DNA of 64,000 bases, taken from the NCBI GenBank assembly GCA_047967505.1, contig CM106539.1; one strand, given 5' to 3'. This document shows, in pieces, positions 34,746-47,454 of the stretch (positions are counted from its first letter, which is position 1; the number at the start of each line of letters is the position of its first letter). Source of the DNA: Dipteris shenzhenensis. Lineage: Eukaryota > Polypodiophyta > Polypodiopsida > Gleicheniales. Both the position numbers and the translations under genes were made by a program. The notes beneath the pieces were generated by a model. It worked only from the letters and a program-made list of their open reading frames with translations, was not told where the DNA came from and searched no databases.

Positions 34746-36520
34746 ATAGGAAATGTCCTAGGGCAAAACTACCATGCATCCATAAGCTCTTGTCTGCCAC
34801 CATGACAATCCATCCATGCTGTTGGATCAAGTCAGATCCAACATCCATGATACAATCATCTCTTGCTTTAAAATTACCCATTACATCATCCATGATCCAA
34901 TAGATGTGAGTGAATAGATGAAAGGGATGGCCAAACATTGTATCAAGGATGATCCAACCATCTCTATAAACCCACGATTTTCCATAAGGCTCTTTACTTT
35001 GGTAATTCCAAACTTGGAGTGGGGACCATTCAGTCCCACCAATGAGGAAGAGGGAAGAAGCCTTTATTATTTTAATGCTTGATCCTCCTCATTGTCCAAG
35101 AGCTTAATCCATATTTTTAAGCCCCCAATGGAAGAGGCCATTTTTTAATCCAAAATTCCCCTGATGACCTTGCCTTTAATACAATTGTATGAGAATTTGC
35201 GTTGTCTATGGTCATGGAGTGTCCAGAGACTTGAAACTCCTCCACTTTGGAGAGAACATCACTCATCGATGCACCTTACATGGATTTCATAGCTCCACAG
35301 CTTGAACCATTTGAAGTAAATACACTCCGAGAGTATCCAGATCCGTGAAACTCCTCTACTTCTGATAGAAGATCACTCAAAGCAGCACCTTCCATGGATT
35401 TCATAACTCCATAGTTTGGACCATTTGAAGTAAATAGACTCTAAGTGTGTCGAGATCCTTCGAAACTCCTCTACTCCTGGGAGAACATCACTCATCTTGA
35501 TGCAACTTCCACGGATATCATAACTCCATAGCTTGAACCATTTGAAGTAAATGGACTTTGAGAGTGCCGATATCCTTGAAACCCCTCTACTCTTGAGAGA
35601 ACATCACAAATCGATGAGCCTTCCATGGATTCATCATTCCATAGTTTGGCCCATTTGAATTATCAGAATCTGAGAGTGTTAAGAGCCTTGAAACTCCTCT
35701 ACTCCCAAGAGAACATCACTCATTGATGCATCTTCCATGGATTTTATAGCTATACTCTGAGAGTGTTGAGAGCCTTGAAACTCCTCCACTCTTGAAAGAC
35801 CATCACTCATTGACACATTTTGCATGATTTGCATAGCTCCATGGCTTTGTTTGACACCATCTTTATCAATATCCATGAACTCATCCTGGTTCAAATAGAC
35901 AAAGCTTGGCATGCTAGCATATTCAAGTCCAATGATATTATAGTACATCTAGTATTTATCACTGAAAACCAAATGTCTCTTTCTATTCTTCAAAACTTGC
36001 ATTGTCCACCTCAAATTCTTACCTAACTCATAATAGGGACCATCCAATGAGGCAATGTTATCATCCATACCATCTTTAGTACCTTTGAGAATCCTCATCT
36101 ATGCAAATGGCCACTGTTCTACTTGTTAAAATCTCAATACTTGGCCTTCTACTACGTACTTATTTGTAACTAATACCATTTGCAAAATATCTCCCACTTG
36201 GAATTACAAAGATATGCACTTTGTATTCTTGATGACAAGTGTTGGAAACGTCTCATCTCTATCGCATGCAATAAATGACTTGTTGGAAGTATTATAGGGA
36301 GACTATAGGCCATAACATTTCCAAGTATTTCATATCTCCACATTTATGCTTTAGCTCAACATGTGCATTAAGAATCTTTGCTACAATAACTGCCCCCTAT
36401 CTTCGCCAAGTTTTAAAAGTGACAAATAGAATTTGGATCACTTTCATGAACTATAGCAAATGCAACTACTCTTTTGCAACATAGGATCACCTCCATCCCA
36501 CTAATAAAATTTCCTTTGCA
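34746..36520 (-). pseudogene. Minus-strand transposon-associated relic with repeats (unit B)
   Basis: This is the counterpart of 8500-10265, with the roughly 116-bp repeats at about 35220-35820 and the 89-codon open segment 35679-35948 (NQDEFMDIDKDGVKQSHG). Relative to unit A, about 30 bp is present near 36255 that is missing at about 10010. Its identity is uncertain, as for the unit A copy. Confidence 0.4.
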
Positions 36521-37059
36521 AACAATTTGTAGGAGCAAATTAAAAGGAAATTAGTCTCTTTTCAATAGTCTACTTATTCATGATTTAAATTACTTTATTT
36601 TAGTTTAAATTGTGTGGAAATATAAATTTCTAAGGCTCTTATTTTACAATAGGGGTTTCCAATAAAGGGTTTAGGTTTGGCAAATGAGATTCATAATTTT
36701 AATACAATGGTATAGGTTTTAGGGTAATACTTGACGATATTTTTGGGGGGTGTTGTACTAAGAAATCCTAGGTATCACGTGTGTTCAAGGGGTATTTAAG
36801 AAAACCATCAACTAAAATTATCCCCCCAAAAAAAACCACTACTCTTTACTTACGAACTAACATATTTGTATCAAAATTTGAATTAAGGAACCCCTCTTGC
36901 TATTGGAATCGTGTTAAATTTTTTCCAAAAGTGGGATTGAAATACCCCTCCTTTTGAATGCACGTGGTATACCAAAATCTTTAGAGGTGAATCCCCCGAG
37001 ATGATATTAAGAAAAAAACAAGTAAAGAGAAAGGTATAGGCTATACATAGGCAACGTCA
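36521..37059. other. No gene seen (unit B)
   Basis: This is the AT-rich counterpart of 10266-10760, with the same C/A run near 36820. Confidence 0.5.
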
Positions 37060-37510
37060 GGGAGATGGTCTCATAGGGAGAGAGGGAGAGGAGCTCTCCT
37101 CCCCCTCCCTGCCTGTGGCTATGACCGTAGCTATCGGTAGGGAGGCTCCTCTTCCCAATTTCGGCCTACGTATGGCCGCGGCCATGAGCAAGCCAAGAGG
37201 GGTGCCCCATCCCACCCTCCTAGCCTATGCATGGCCGTGGCCGCCTATAGATAAGAGAGAGGAGACCCTCTCCCCCTAGGAAGAGAAGGGGAGGAGTTCC
37301 CCTCCCCTACACCTCGGCCATGGCCACACCACAAGCAGCCCGCACTGCATGACCACAGCTATAGTGAGGGAGAGAGGCATCCCCTCTCTTGGCCTGCACT
37401 TGGTCACGGTCGTGAGTAGGCCAGTTAGTCAGGGGGTGGGACACTCGCCCTCCTAGACTATGCATGGCCACGGCTACGCATAGGAAGGGGAGGGGAGAGG
37501 GTTACATGGG
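37060..37510. repeat. GC-rich low-complexity block (unit B)
   Basis: This is the counterpart of 10780-11215, with a few substitutions, mostly at GGCCGTGGC-type motifs. Confidence 0.7.
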
Positions 37511-37568
37511 GAGAGAGCTCCCCTAGAAAAAATGATAAAATGTATTTTTAAATAAATTTTAAAATAAA

Positions 37569-37925
37569 ACTTTTTTGGATGACTTGTGTGTTCATTTCAC
37601 ATGGGATGAGCACCTTAAGTACCTATGGCTTGTTTTGGAAAGGTGCTGCCTCTTTTAGATCTACCTCAACCCACTCAAATGCCAATTCTATGTTAAACAC
37701 GGAAATACTTGGACACATAGTGTCTAAGAGTGGGATCTCCATGGATTAGAATAAAATCAAACTCATCCTGGAGCTACCACCCCCCACTAATGCCAAGGGT
37801 GTCTAGAGATTTACCGGGCACATGGAGTATTATGGTTGATTTATCTACAATTATTTCGAAATCAGTCGCACTTTGTATAAGTTGTTGATCATTTTTCATT
37901 GGACAGAAGAAAGTAAACATGGTTA
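37569..37925 (+). pseudogene. Ty3-gypsy reverse transcriptase relic (unit B)
   Basis: It has the same blocks as in unit A, with stops and a frame change before GHIVSKSGIS. Small differences include TNAKGV read here as TNAKGV after CCACTAATGCC. It adds no extra domain. Confidence 0.75.
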
Positions 37926-39545
37926 TGGAGTTTGTACGTATCATGGGGAGGAAGAGGGAAATAGAACTCACCTACGGAAATTTTTTTATCTTGTAAACTT
38001 TTAAGGCCTAAGTATCAATAAAGAATACATCTTGACTTTAAAACAATTAATGAAAATGGGTTGCAAAAATATTGAAAGTGTCTAAGAAATATGTGCCATG
38101 CAATATTCATTAGACAAGAAGCAATGAAAGCATCCAAGAGAAATATAGTGCAACATGTACAAAATAATCAAATACCAGTGAGCTCTAGTATAATAAAATT
38201 GAAAATGAGGGCAATGAAAAAGAATTTTAAGCCACATCTTCCATACATTGTTGGCAATATCGTCTAGTATTTATTCATCATTCTATTTTTTGTATGTCCT
38301 CGTGAATGTATCTTTTTCCATAAATCCAAGCCATGTATCTTGATAAAAATTTGTTTTGAAATTCCTCTTTCTTGGATCAAATTTGTGACAAAAGTTAGAC
38401 TTCGATATTCCCACTATTCCTAATATGATATTTTAGTATCCCTCCTCTAGCTCTTCACCCCTGAAAGAGAGTACCTATACCTCTTTATCATTAAAGGATC
38501 AAGTACTCCATGTTTGTAAGGTCATATGTGCACTTGAGTTGTTGTGCCCTCATTATGAGTGAAAATCCTTTTGTTTTTATTGCATTTTTATGTCTACATA
38601 ATATTTTCATGTTAGTACACCATGGGTAAACTTACAACCCCAATTATAAGAGTGCATCCCAAAGTGGTCCTAAAAAGGGACCTCATGTTTTGTATGGCTA
38701 TGTTCTGTGCCTATGTATGTGTGTGTTTTGCATGGCTAACTTGTGGGTATCAATGTGTCTTGTGTCAGTGCCTTGTGTGATGATTTTTGAAAACCCCAAT
38801 CCTGATACTGGGAGAAGCTGTGAGTTGGTACTGGGATCTTGGTGGTGGAGGCATCGGCTGTTGCTCTTGTGGAGGGGTTGAGGTCATGCTTCAGGCTATC
38901 ATGAGCTTTTGGCTAGGGTGGTGTCACTACTATGTAGGCATAAGGTTGTGGGCAATGAGAGGCCAAGAGCTTTAGGTGCTCCATTAGAAGAGAGTAGCTG
39001 GAATGCTTGTGATCATCATGTGAAGGTCATAGTCGGGTGACAAGTTATTGTTTGAGCATCTCTTCTATGCAAGCCAGGGAGTTGGAGGGGGAGGAGCATT
39101 TTCTGAACGAAATCTTCTAAGCGTCCGAGCGAAGGAAGAAAAAAGCTTCCAACTATGCATAAATATGGCAAAAATCAATCAGAAGAAAACATAGTTTCAC
39201 TTAGAAATATGCAAAGTATTATAGCAATGCCTATTTTATACAAAAATCTTTAGGTGAATCTTTAGGAATGGTTAGAGCATAATGGGATGGCTTTTGAAGA
39301 AACCCACATGTAGAGTAGACTTCTCTATGAAATTTCCCTTATGATCCTTCTTACAACTTTTACTTAATAGGGGGTGACATTGAAAACCCTCTCTCAACCT
39401 ATATTCATGAAAGGGTTTCTTCAAAGATAACTCATTGAAGCAAGCCATCCAGGTAGTTTCGCCAGTGAAACCCCTTTGAAGCAAGTCTCCCAAGGTAGTT
39501 TCGTTGGCGAAACTACCTTGGACAACACTTTTAAAAGTGACATAA
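37926..39545. other. No gene seen; small hairpin (unit B)
   Basis: The sequence is AT-rich. At 39490-39521 an exact 14-bp inverted repeat (CCAAGGTAGTTTCG and its complement) surrounds a 4-nt loop. It also occurs at 59074-59105 and is deleted from unit A. A 73-codon minus-strand ORF at 39272-39493 is also open in C (58856-59077), but shows no recognisable domain. Confidence 0.55.
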
Positions 39546-39928
39546 CACTACTACACACGGATCCTATTGCGACGTTTACGTACCGATGTTTAGCGCCCGC
39601 TTAGCATTAATCGTCGGTATGAAAAGCGGGTTTCCTAAATCGTCACTATATAGCGACTCTTGCTAAAAGTCGCTATATAGCGACTATTATAATAGTTGCT
39701 ATATAGCGACTTTTAAGTGTCACTATATAGCGACACTGATATACAATTTTATAGCAACGTTTTTCCAGAGAGGTTTTTTTTTTTATATAGGCCTTAAAAG
39801 TAAGTTTTTTCCAATGACAAATTTTTTTAAATCTTCATACATGTTTGAGCTCATAGAGAATAAAAAAATGAGAGCATGTACATCAAGCCTTTGAAGCTCA
39901 TATATTCATGTCCAAGTTTGAGATGAGA
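39546..39928 (-). mobile_element. Reversed 3' end fragment of CACTA family 1, part 1 (unit B)
   Basis: It begins CACTACTACACACGG, the reverse complement of the right terminus of CACTA-1. It continues through decayed TCGCTATATAGCGA motifs into sequence matching the reversed 3' untranslated region of the CACTA-1 transposase. It is interrupted at 39928 by CACTA-2 and resumes at 47750. The intact counterpart is 59130-59554 in unit C. Confidence 0.88.
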
Positions 39929-39944
39929 TCCACAACAAGTCAAA

Positions 39945-40200
39945 GCACCCATAGACGCGTGCACAGATGCGTTTCATGAACTAAAATAAAAACTTACGGG
40001 CGCGTCTATTTGCATGTCTGGAGACCTGCATCTAATTGGCGTCTATATATCAGACTTACGCGCATATAGACACGCACGAAGACGCGTAGATAGACGCGCT
40101 TATAAACGCTTTTATAGATGCGTGTATAGATGCAAAACGAACAGACAGACGTGAATATAAATGCATTTTTAAACGCACTGATAGACGCGCCTTTTTTTTT
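39945..40200. repeat. Left subterminal motif region of CACTA-2
   Basis: ATAGACGCG, AGATGCG and TAGACGCGC-type motifs occur in both orientations many times (for example 39951, 40067, 40091 and 40181), related to the palindrome GCGTCTATAGACGC. Spacing is irregular, unlike CACTA-1. Confidence 0.75.
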
Positions 40201-40379
40201 TTTTTTTTAAAACAGAATAGTGTGTTTGTTGTGTATGCTATATAGTTACAAGAATCCCATATCCACATTCTGTAATTCAATTCTTACAGCCAGCCGCATT
40301 TTAATTACAATTCCAAATAAAATATTACAACTCCAAATCGCAATAAAATTGAAAGCTCAAAAAAGTGCTTGTATATACA

Positions 40380-40530
40380 TATAGCACGAAGCTAAGCCAC
40401 GTCATGTGGCTTCAAGTACAAAAAATAAGGAAGCTAAGCCATGTCATGTGGCTTCAAGTACAAAAAATAAGAGGAGTCTATATACAAGAGGCATGAAGCC
40501 AAGCCAGTGGCTTTAAGTACAAAAAAGAGT
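40380..40530. repeat. Tandem ~43-bp repeat beyond the TNPA-like gene of CACTA-2
   Basis: A segment with GAAGCTAAGCCA, TGTGGCTTCAAGTACAAAAAA recurs near 40388, 40431 and, more diverged, 40493. Each copy can fold on GAAGC/GCTTC and GCCA/TGGC. It lies 3' of the leftward gene, the same place as the 31-bp inverted repeat in CACTA-1. Confidence 0.75.
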
Positions 40531-40550
40531 AGCTAGCATTACTTATACGA

Positions 40551-42012
40551 CTAACCTATGTTCTCTAGGTCCTCGCTCCCTTCCACGCTCCCTTCTGCGC
40601 TCCCTTCTGCCCCTCCTTCCTCCTCTTCCTCATCGTCTTGTGCACGGGCCTGTAAACAAGGGACAACATATATCAATGTATGAAAAATCAAATCTTTACT
40701 TATAATTTTGGCATTATTTAATTACTTTCAAATACCTGGGGGGCCTCTCCAGTAGCTTGGGTATACTGCTCCTGAATAATCAACCCATCATCATAGAAGT
40801 GCCTCCATGTATCTCCTCTGCGATGGTGGCAGTGGTAGGCTGTCTCCACTGGAGTAGGGTATCTGCCCATGATCTCAAGCTGCATGACCGCGATACACTT
40901 TGTGGAGGGATTAGTACAAAGAAACAACCAACCTCCTAATAAACTACATAAGCAATATAATTTGAGATCGATACTTACAAATTGGGCCTCCCATGATTCA
41001 ACACCCCTTGCTCCAAAATGCGCGCTCCCATATTCCTCCATCTGGATCCTCCGTGCCTCCACGTGCTGCAGACTGGGCTCCTCCCTCACTGACTTCATTG
41101 CCTTCTTCCACTCATGCTTGTGAGCGGTGTGGGGCAGGCCCCTTGGAGTTGACCTGCCTCAAGTCTGGCAAGCTCCGCTAGTGCCTGCCTCTTAAGGGAA
41201 GATCTTTTATTGCTAAGTATCGTAACAATCTTTGACTTCCCCCATTTATCTGTGAACTGGCGATTGGGGGGGTTAGGATACCTAGAGCGAACAGTAGCGA
41301 GGGTCTCATCAGCCAACCTCTTTGGGTGGTCTTTATAGTGGATAAAGCAATCTCTGTAATTGTTAGCAATTACAGAGCGCATGAAGGCCATGATGTCCTT
41401 CCCCCGCGCATCCATCAAGATGCCTCCTGTCTGAGTGATGTCATAATAAATCGTACCATCACCCAGAGGCACGTCTAAATCATCCTCCTCCTCACCGCCA
41501 CATGGCCCAAAGCACTGTGCCATGCATCCGCCACCGCTCTCCCTGCTACTACACCTGCTACCCTGTCATGTCGAGCTCGTACGCTGGCCACTCGTAGCTG
41601 GGGACTGCACAGGACTATGCTGACCACTCGTAGCTGGAGAACCGAGTCTCGACGGCTGGGGAGTACGTCGACGGCTCGCCAAGACAGAAGGACCTCCTGA
41701 CGGCATGGGGGAAGGGGCATAAGACGGGATGGCAGAAGGGACATAAGACGGCATGGGGCAAGGGGCATAAGATGGTACGGGGGAAGGGGCATAAGACGGG
41801 GCATAAGACGGCTGTGCGGACTCCGCTGGGGTGATCTCAGGCAGTGTGGGGTGGCTCGGAGTCTGTAGTGCCGACTCCTGGGGAGTGTTAAGGGTACCCG
41901 TCATGTACTCGTGTAACTCCGCAGGACTAGGAGGGTGCCCTAAAATGTTATATAAATCCTTCCATATCGATTCCCGTGGATCAGGTGAGCTAGAAGCACT
42001 TCCTCCCCACAT
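40551..42012 (-). pseudogene. TNPA-like protein gene of CACTA-2, broken
   Basis: Exons are proposed at 42012-40979, 40879-40736 and 40649-40551, with GTAAGT and GTATTT donors and GCAG and ACAG acceptors. The N-terminus MWGGSASSSPDPRESIW leads into PSYAPS-type repeats. The core has MAFMRSVIANNYRDCF, TVRSRYPNPPNRQF, KGLP-type HTAHKHEWKKAM (in a shifted frame) and YGSAHFGARGVESWEAQF. Exon 2 has GRYPTPVETAY and exon 3 is E/G-rich. A TGA at 41566-41568 (codon 149) interrupts the frame, and a one-base frame change lies near 41125-41160. The exon plan equals that of the CACTA-1 gene, though sequence identity is low. Confidence 0.75.
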
Positions 42013-42094
42013 GTTAAACTGGAAAAAAGGAAACAAATCTATTACTTTGGGAGCTGAGAAGAAAGGGGAAAAAAAAAGGGGGAAAAAAAAGAGG

Positions 42095-42370
42095 CTCTGT
42101 CAGAGCGCGTCTATAGACCCGTTTGATCTGCGCATCTATAGATGCGTCTAATAGAGCGTTTAACAATTCTTGAAAGTAAAAGCGTGTCTAACAGTTCGTC
42201 CAGCAATCCGTCTAACAGTGCGTTTACAAGCGCGTCTAACAGCGCGTCTAACAGTCCGTCTAAACATCCGTCTAACAGCGCGTCTAAAAGCGCGTCTAAC
42301 AGTTCGTTTAAAACTCCGTTTAATAGAGCGTCTGTGTGAGTGTCTACATACGCGTCTGTGTGTGTCTGTA
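42095..42370. promoter_or_regulatory. Central motif cluster next to the TNPA-like start of CACTA-2
   Basis: A dense series of GCGTCTA, GTCTAACAG and ATAGATGCGTCTA motifs lies 80-360 bp upstream of the leftward ATG at 42012. They are of the same type as the subterminal repeats of this element. Confidence 0.75.
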
Positions 42371-42789
42371 ACAAGCACCCTCAGACGCCTCTATACACGT
42401 GCTCCGACAGGCGAGAATACTAAAAAGTCGAAAAGGACGTTTCGCTCGACAAAAGAACGTGTCGCTCATACCTAGATGCTGCATTTCGTGGATGCGAGAA
42501 AGTACAAAACTGGAAAGAGCAAGCAAGAACAACTTCAAAAGGACTTACTTGGAAAAAGGTATGGAAGGATCTTTCTTTTCCAAACTTGTTTCTTCTCCTT
42601 GTTCGTACTCCTCCTCTTCTTTAGGCTTGGAAGCAAGTGTAGGTACGGTCCCTTTGTCTTGAGTGAAAGCTTGGAACTGTGTATGGGAGGCTCTCTCTTA
42701 AGCTTTGAATCTATAGAACTACAAATAAAGAAGGAAGAAAGCCGCTCGTGAAGTTTAGGTAGTGAAAAGAAAAGCAAAGCGAGCGGCAC
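42371..42789. other. Spacer between the two central clusters of CACTA-2
   Basis: This is the divergent intergenic region. ORFs at 42399-42662 and 42476-42751 on the plus strand have no recognised domain and no partner in CACTA-1. I do not call them genes. Confidence 0.45.
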
Positions 42790-42799
42790 GTCGAAAAGC

Positions 42800-42990
42800 A
42801 GGTTTAAAAGTCGCGTCTATAGTTGCATCTATTAGCGCGTCTATGTCACGTCTGATTACACAGAGTAGATGTGTCTATAGTCGCGTCTATTAGCGCATCT
42901 ACGGATGCATTTAAATACACAGAGTAGATGCGCGTTTAGACGCGCAATTAGATGCGACATTAGATGCGACGATAGACGCGGCGATAGACA
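42800..42990. promoter_or_regulatory. Central motif cluster next to the transposase start of CACTA-2
   Basis: GCGTCTATAG, TAGCGCGTCTATG and GATAGACGCGG-type motifs lie 65-255 bp upstream of the transposase ATG at 43056. Each divergent gene of CACTA-2 thus has its own motif cluster. Confidence 0.75.
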
Positions 42991-43055
42991 CAACACAGAG
43001 TTTTTAATTTAAGCATTTGAAGAAGAGCAAATTTTGTGGGTTGTTTGTTTGTAGG

Positions 43056-46000
43056 ATGTCTCCATCTTCAACAAGCAGCTCCAGTGAGGATGAATCCCTC
43101 TGTATCCACCATCGCGAAATGTGGTTGGAGCAAAAAATCAAATGTCTGTGTGATCGATGTCGAGGAAACATGTATCGTGCACACAGGATTACGCTCAATC
43201 ATATCTCAAAGTATGGAGAATGGGATGTGACCATAAACAGGGTAAGGGTTTGTAAGTTAAGATTGATTGAGATACCTATGGGTGTTCATATGTTTGAGTT
43301 ATGATCCCGTTTTAATTTGATACAGGATGCAGTGCCACACCCGCACATGTTACCCTATGCCCGTCGTGAGGAGGCGAAGCGTCGGCGATATGAGGTGGGA
43401 TCTTCAGGAGGGACCGTTACGGATGCATGGAGTGATGGTGATAGTAGCCCTCCACCATTACCTCATGAAGCCGTGGAGGAGGAGGTGTTTGATGATATGG
43501 TGTGGGATTTATATGTCCATCAAGGGAGGGATAATAGCATGGAGCAGGATGATCTTTTTACCGCAGCATCGACTCCACTATTTGAGGGGTGCACATTCTC
43601 TGTTCTACGTGCCTCCCTTGAGTTACTAACTTGCAAACCATCTATGGATGGAGCAATGCAAGTTTGAATGAATTACTCAAGTAAGCTTTAAAGTCAATTT
43701 TGCAAACATGGTGAATTATGCTAGTGGGTCAATTACTCGAATGCTTTTCCTCATTTATGGTCTTCACGTGCAGGCTATTGTGTAAAATGCTTCCAAGGGA
43801 GAATAAATTACCGACCTCAAGAGATATGGCAAGGCAACATGTGACCTCTCTTGGAGGATTAGATTACAAGCGCATCCATGCATGTGTCAACGATTGCGTT
43901 TTGTTTCGTGGACTACATAAGGATGCAAGAGAGTGTCCTACTTGTGGAGAGGCAAGATATAGAGCAGATCTCAAAACCTTGGACATGCCTCGTAAGGTAT
44001 TGCGACATTTTCCCATAATCCCTCACATCCAACATATGTTCAAGTGCAAATCTATTGCAGAGCTCATGTCATGGCATTCCTCCCATCGATCAACAGATGG
44101 CAAGTGGAGAACTCCCGCGGACTCTCCTGCGTGGAAGCATATTGAAGACACATGGCCAAGCTTCAAGGAAGAACCTAGGAGCTTGAGACTTGGATTGGGT
44201 ATGGACGGTGTGAACCCATTTGGTCTCAAAAGCACGTCTTACAGTGTATGGCCTGTGGTATTGGTGAATTACAATCTTCCACCCTCTATGGCTATTAAGA
44301 AAGGACATGTCATGCTATCCCTTCTAATTCCAGGAAAACATAAAGTCAAAAACCCTGATGTTTATTTGGAGCCTTTGATTGATGAGCTAGAGATACTTTG
44401 GAGAGGTATCAAGGTGCATGATGTGAGCAGGCCTTCCTCGTCATGAGACTTCAACTGCAAAGCAGTCTTGATGTGGACGATGCATGACTTCCCAGGCTAT
44501 GGCGAGTGTTTAGGTAAGCATTGCATTTTTTAATTATGAATAGGCAAAGGACGTGGCACCCTAAACCCACCTTCCACTCTTAATTGCATCTATTGTTTCA
44601 GGTCTCACTACATCGGGTTACCATGCATGTCCTGTTTGTGGTCCTTCGCTAGTTGCCTCACGGCAGACGCATTGAATAAGGTCATCTATGAGAATCACCA
44701 TCGATTTCTCCCACCTGATCATCCTAGATAAGTTGCCCCTTGCAATGAAGTCCTCCCACAATCACTCACCGCGGGAGATTGGATGAGAATTTGGGATGGT
44801 TCCACGACTCCTCCCCCACTTGGCATGAGCCGGTAAGGATTTGTAACTATTGGCTGGAAGTAAAGATTGGCTATATTGGTTGAAAGTGAAGATTGCACGC
44901 TAACACTTTATTTTCTTTAGATACTCCATCTTTTATCGTTTACCATATTGGTCCCACCTCAAGATCAATCACCTGCTCGATCCCATGCATATCTTCAAGA
45001 ATGTGGCATCTACCATTTGGGAGCATTTGAATGGGACACGAGATTCGACAGGCATAAGGGAGGATCTACGTACCACAGGGAGGATGCGTGAAGCTTGGCC
45101 TCAAGAGAGACCAAATGGGCGTGTTTTTTTACCTCATGCACCGTGGATGTTATCAAAGCTAGAGATGGCGACGGTGAAGCGCGCTATTACTACAATTCGT
45201 ACTCCCACTGGATGCATGAGGTGTTTGAAGGGAGCCTTTATAAAGAGCAAGAAAAGAGGTGTAGAGCAATTATATGGCTTGAAATCTCATGATTGGCACA
45301 AGATGCTCCAAGTAAGTATTTTATATGCATAATATATTTTTCCTTTCAAATTTGTGAGTGAATAGCTATAAGCAACTAATCAACCACCTCCTCGCGGGTT
45401 CAGTTCATACTACCTACTAGCATTTCACATAGTGCATCAAAGGACGTGAAAGATTGTATTTACAAGTTGGGCGAGCTTGTGAGGTATGTGAGCTCAAAGA
45501 AAATAGATCCCACCATGCTTGAGAATGCTCGAGTTATGTCAGTGGAGGCAGTTTGTTTAGTGGAGGAGACATTTCCACGTTCTATTCTCACAAGCCAACT
45601 ACATCTCATAGTACATTTGGTGGATGAGATTGCTATATGCGGTACTATACATGCACAATGGTTGTTCTTCCTCGAGCGCTTCATGAAGACGTTGAAGGGC
45701 TTCGTGAGACAAAATGCAAGACCCAAAGGTAGCATGGCCGAGGGTTGGTTGGTACAAGAGTCACTTGTATATATTTCTGAGTTTCTTGTTGATGTGGATA
45801 GCTCTCTCCCACGACTATGGAGAGATGATGAAGACCTAAGGATGACCTCTATTGTGCCTCAAGGAAAAGGACGCAACAAAGTAATAGACACGGAGTTGCG
45901 TAATAGTATCAACCTCTTTTGCGTGCTTAATAGTGATGTGATGAAAAGATGGGTGACAAGATACGAGGATGCAAAGGCAAGAAGACAAGAAGAAAGGGCC

Positions 46001-47291
46001 CTCTTTCGTACACACCACGGATCTCGTGTGCCATACCCTCAGCATCTAAGAGCACTTCCAAAGGATATTCATGTGGATTGGCTACTTGATAAAATGGACA
46101 AAGCAGAGAAAGACGAGGAGATGCATATCACAATGGAAGAATGGGAGTATGCTAGGGGATGCATGAGCAAGGTCGGTATATAGAATGTTATGCATAAGTT
46201 AGGAGGTTTTTATAATTTAGATTGCTTATTTAATTGATTTTTTCTTGGTGTAGTGCACTATGTTCAATGCTATATGGTGTGAGGGCAAGCATTTTCGAAC
46301 ACAACGGATTTATGATAAGAGAAACACACAAGATTGCGGCGTCATTGCTAGCTTTGAGGGAGCCAATGGAGCCATGGATGATTATTGTGGCATAATCCAA
46401 GATATCATTATGCTTGACTTTCGATGCTTCTTTGTGTATGTTTTGGATGTAAAGTGGTTTAAGGACGTGGTGGAAAGAGGCCCTAATACAACAATCAAAC
46501 GCCATGCAAGTGGCTTTGTAACTATTGACTCCACAAAGTTTTGGCAAAGTAGGAAGGACACACTAGTACTACCGCAACAATGTGAACAGGTATTGTGCAC
46601 ACACATAAAAATACTCGCTTTTAAATATTTGATGCAAGAAAAGTAAAATGATTGTATTTGTGTTTGAATTAGGTTGTCTATCAACCAATGGTGGATAATA
46701 ATAGGTGGTGGCATGTCATACCTATTATGCCACGTTCCAAAGTGATGTATAGTACATTTACTAATATGGAGCGTATGGAGGATGATCATGGCCATGGACA
46801 TGATGATGACCGTGATACAAGAGAGGAGGATGATCATGAGATAGGAGATATAGATATTGAGGCCGGCATTACCCGTGAGGACGAGCCTATCATTGGAGAT
46901 CTTGATTTCGATGAGCACATGAGTGGCACAAGTAGTAGTGGGTTGAATGTATTTGTAGATCTAAACAAGAGAGGAGGATGATCATGATTTCGTGACACAA
47001 GAGACGAGGATGATCATGAGATAGGAGGATGATCGTGAGGACGAGCCTACCATTGGAGATCTTGATTTCGTGATACAAGAGAGGAGGATGATCATGAGAT
47101 AGGAGATATAGATATTGAGGCTGGCATTACCCGTGAGGACGAGCCTACCATTGGAGATCTTGATTTCGATGAGCACATGAGTGGCACAAGTAGTAGTGGG
47201 TTGAATGTATTTGTAGATCTAAACACTTGTTTGGATTTTGAAGTAGATAGTTTGGCAAGGGTTGATCTCATTGAGGATGAGATTGAACCGT
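43056..47291 (+). pseudogene. TNP2-type transposase of CACTA-2, broken
   Basis: Exons match those of CACTA-1: 43056-43241, 43326-43680, 43774-44513, 44602-44832, 44921-45311, 45404-46171, 46254-46589 and 46673 onwards. The order is IKCLCDRCRGNM; the TNP2 domain with LGLGMDGVNPFGLK; LLDPMHIFKNVASTIWEHL; FMKTLKGFVRQNAR and MAEGWLVQES; then YCGIIQDIIMLDFR. Exon 6 has no intron where CACTA-1 has one (31285-31383). Lesions are a frame change near 43635, TGA at 44444-44446, a frame change near 44660, TAA at 44729-44731, and an internal duplication in the acidic tail that gives an early stop at 46981. It cannot make a full protein. Confidence 0.88.
46785..47230. repeat. Imperfect tandem duplication in the acidic tail of CACTA-2 transposase
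   Basis: GAGGATGATCATGAGATAGGAG, GACGAGCCTA(C/T)CATTGGAGATCTTGATTTCG and the GTAGTGGGTTGAATG segment occur two to three times. The single-copy arrangement is seen in the relics at 13190-13459, 48325-48599 and 60100-60365. The duplication therefore arose in this element. Confidence 0.8.
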
Positions 47292-47454
47292 AGCCCCACA
47301 ATTGATATTGGCAAAACTATTTTACATATTGTCTCATTCTTCTCATTTTCCTTAATTCTTGTATATGTGGGCTTGAAAAAATTATGTGCTTTGGTAATCA
47401 TGGGCAATGTTTGGAAAGCAATGATGTACACCAAAATCTCACTTTCTGTATTCT

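Noticed and set aside
42399-42751. Plus-strand ORFs between the central clusters of CACTA-2 as an extra transposon gene
   Set aside because: They overlap in two frames, have no counterpart in CACTA-1 and sit in the divergent promoter region.
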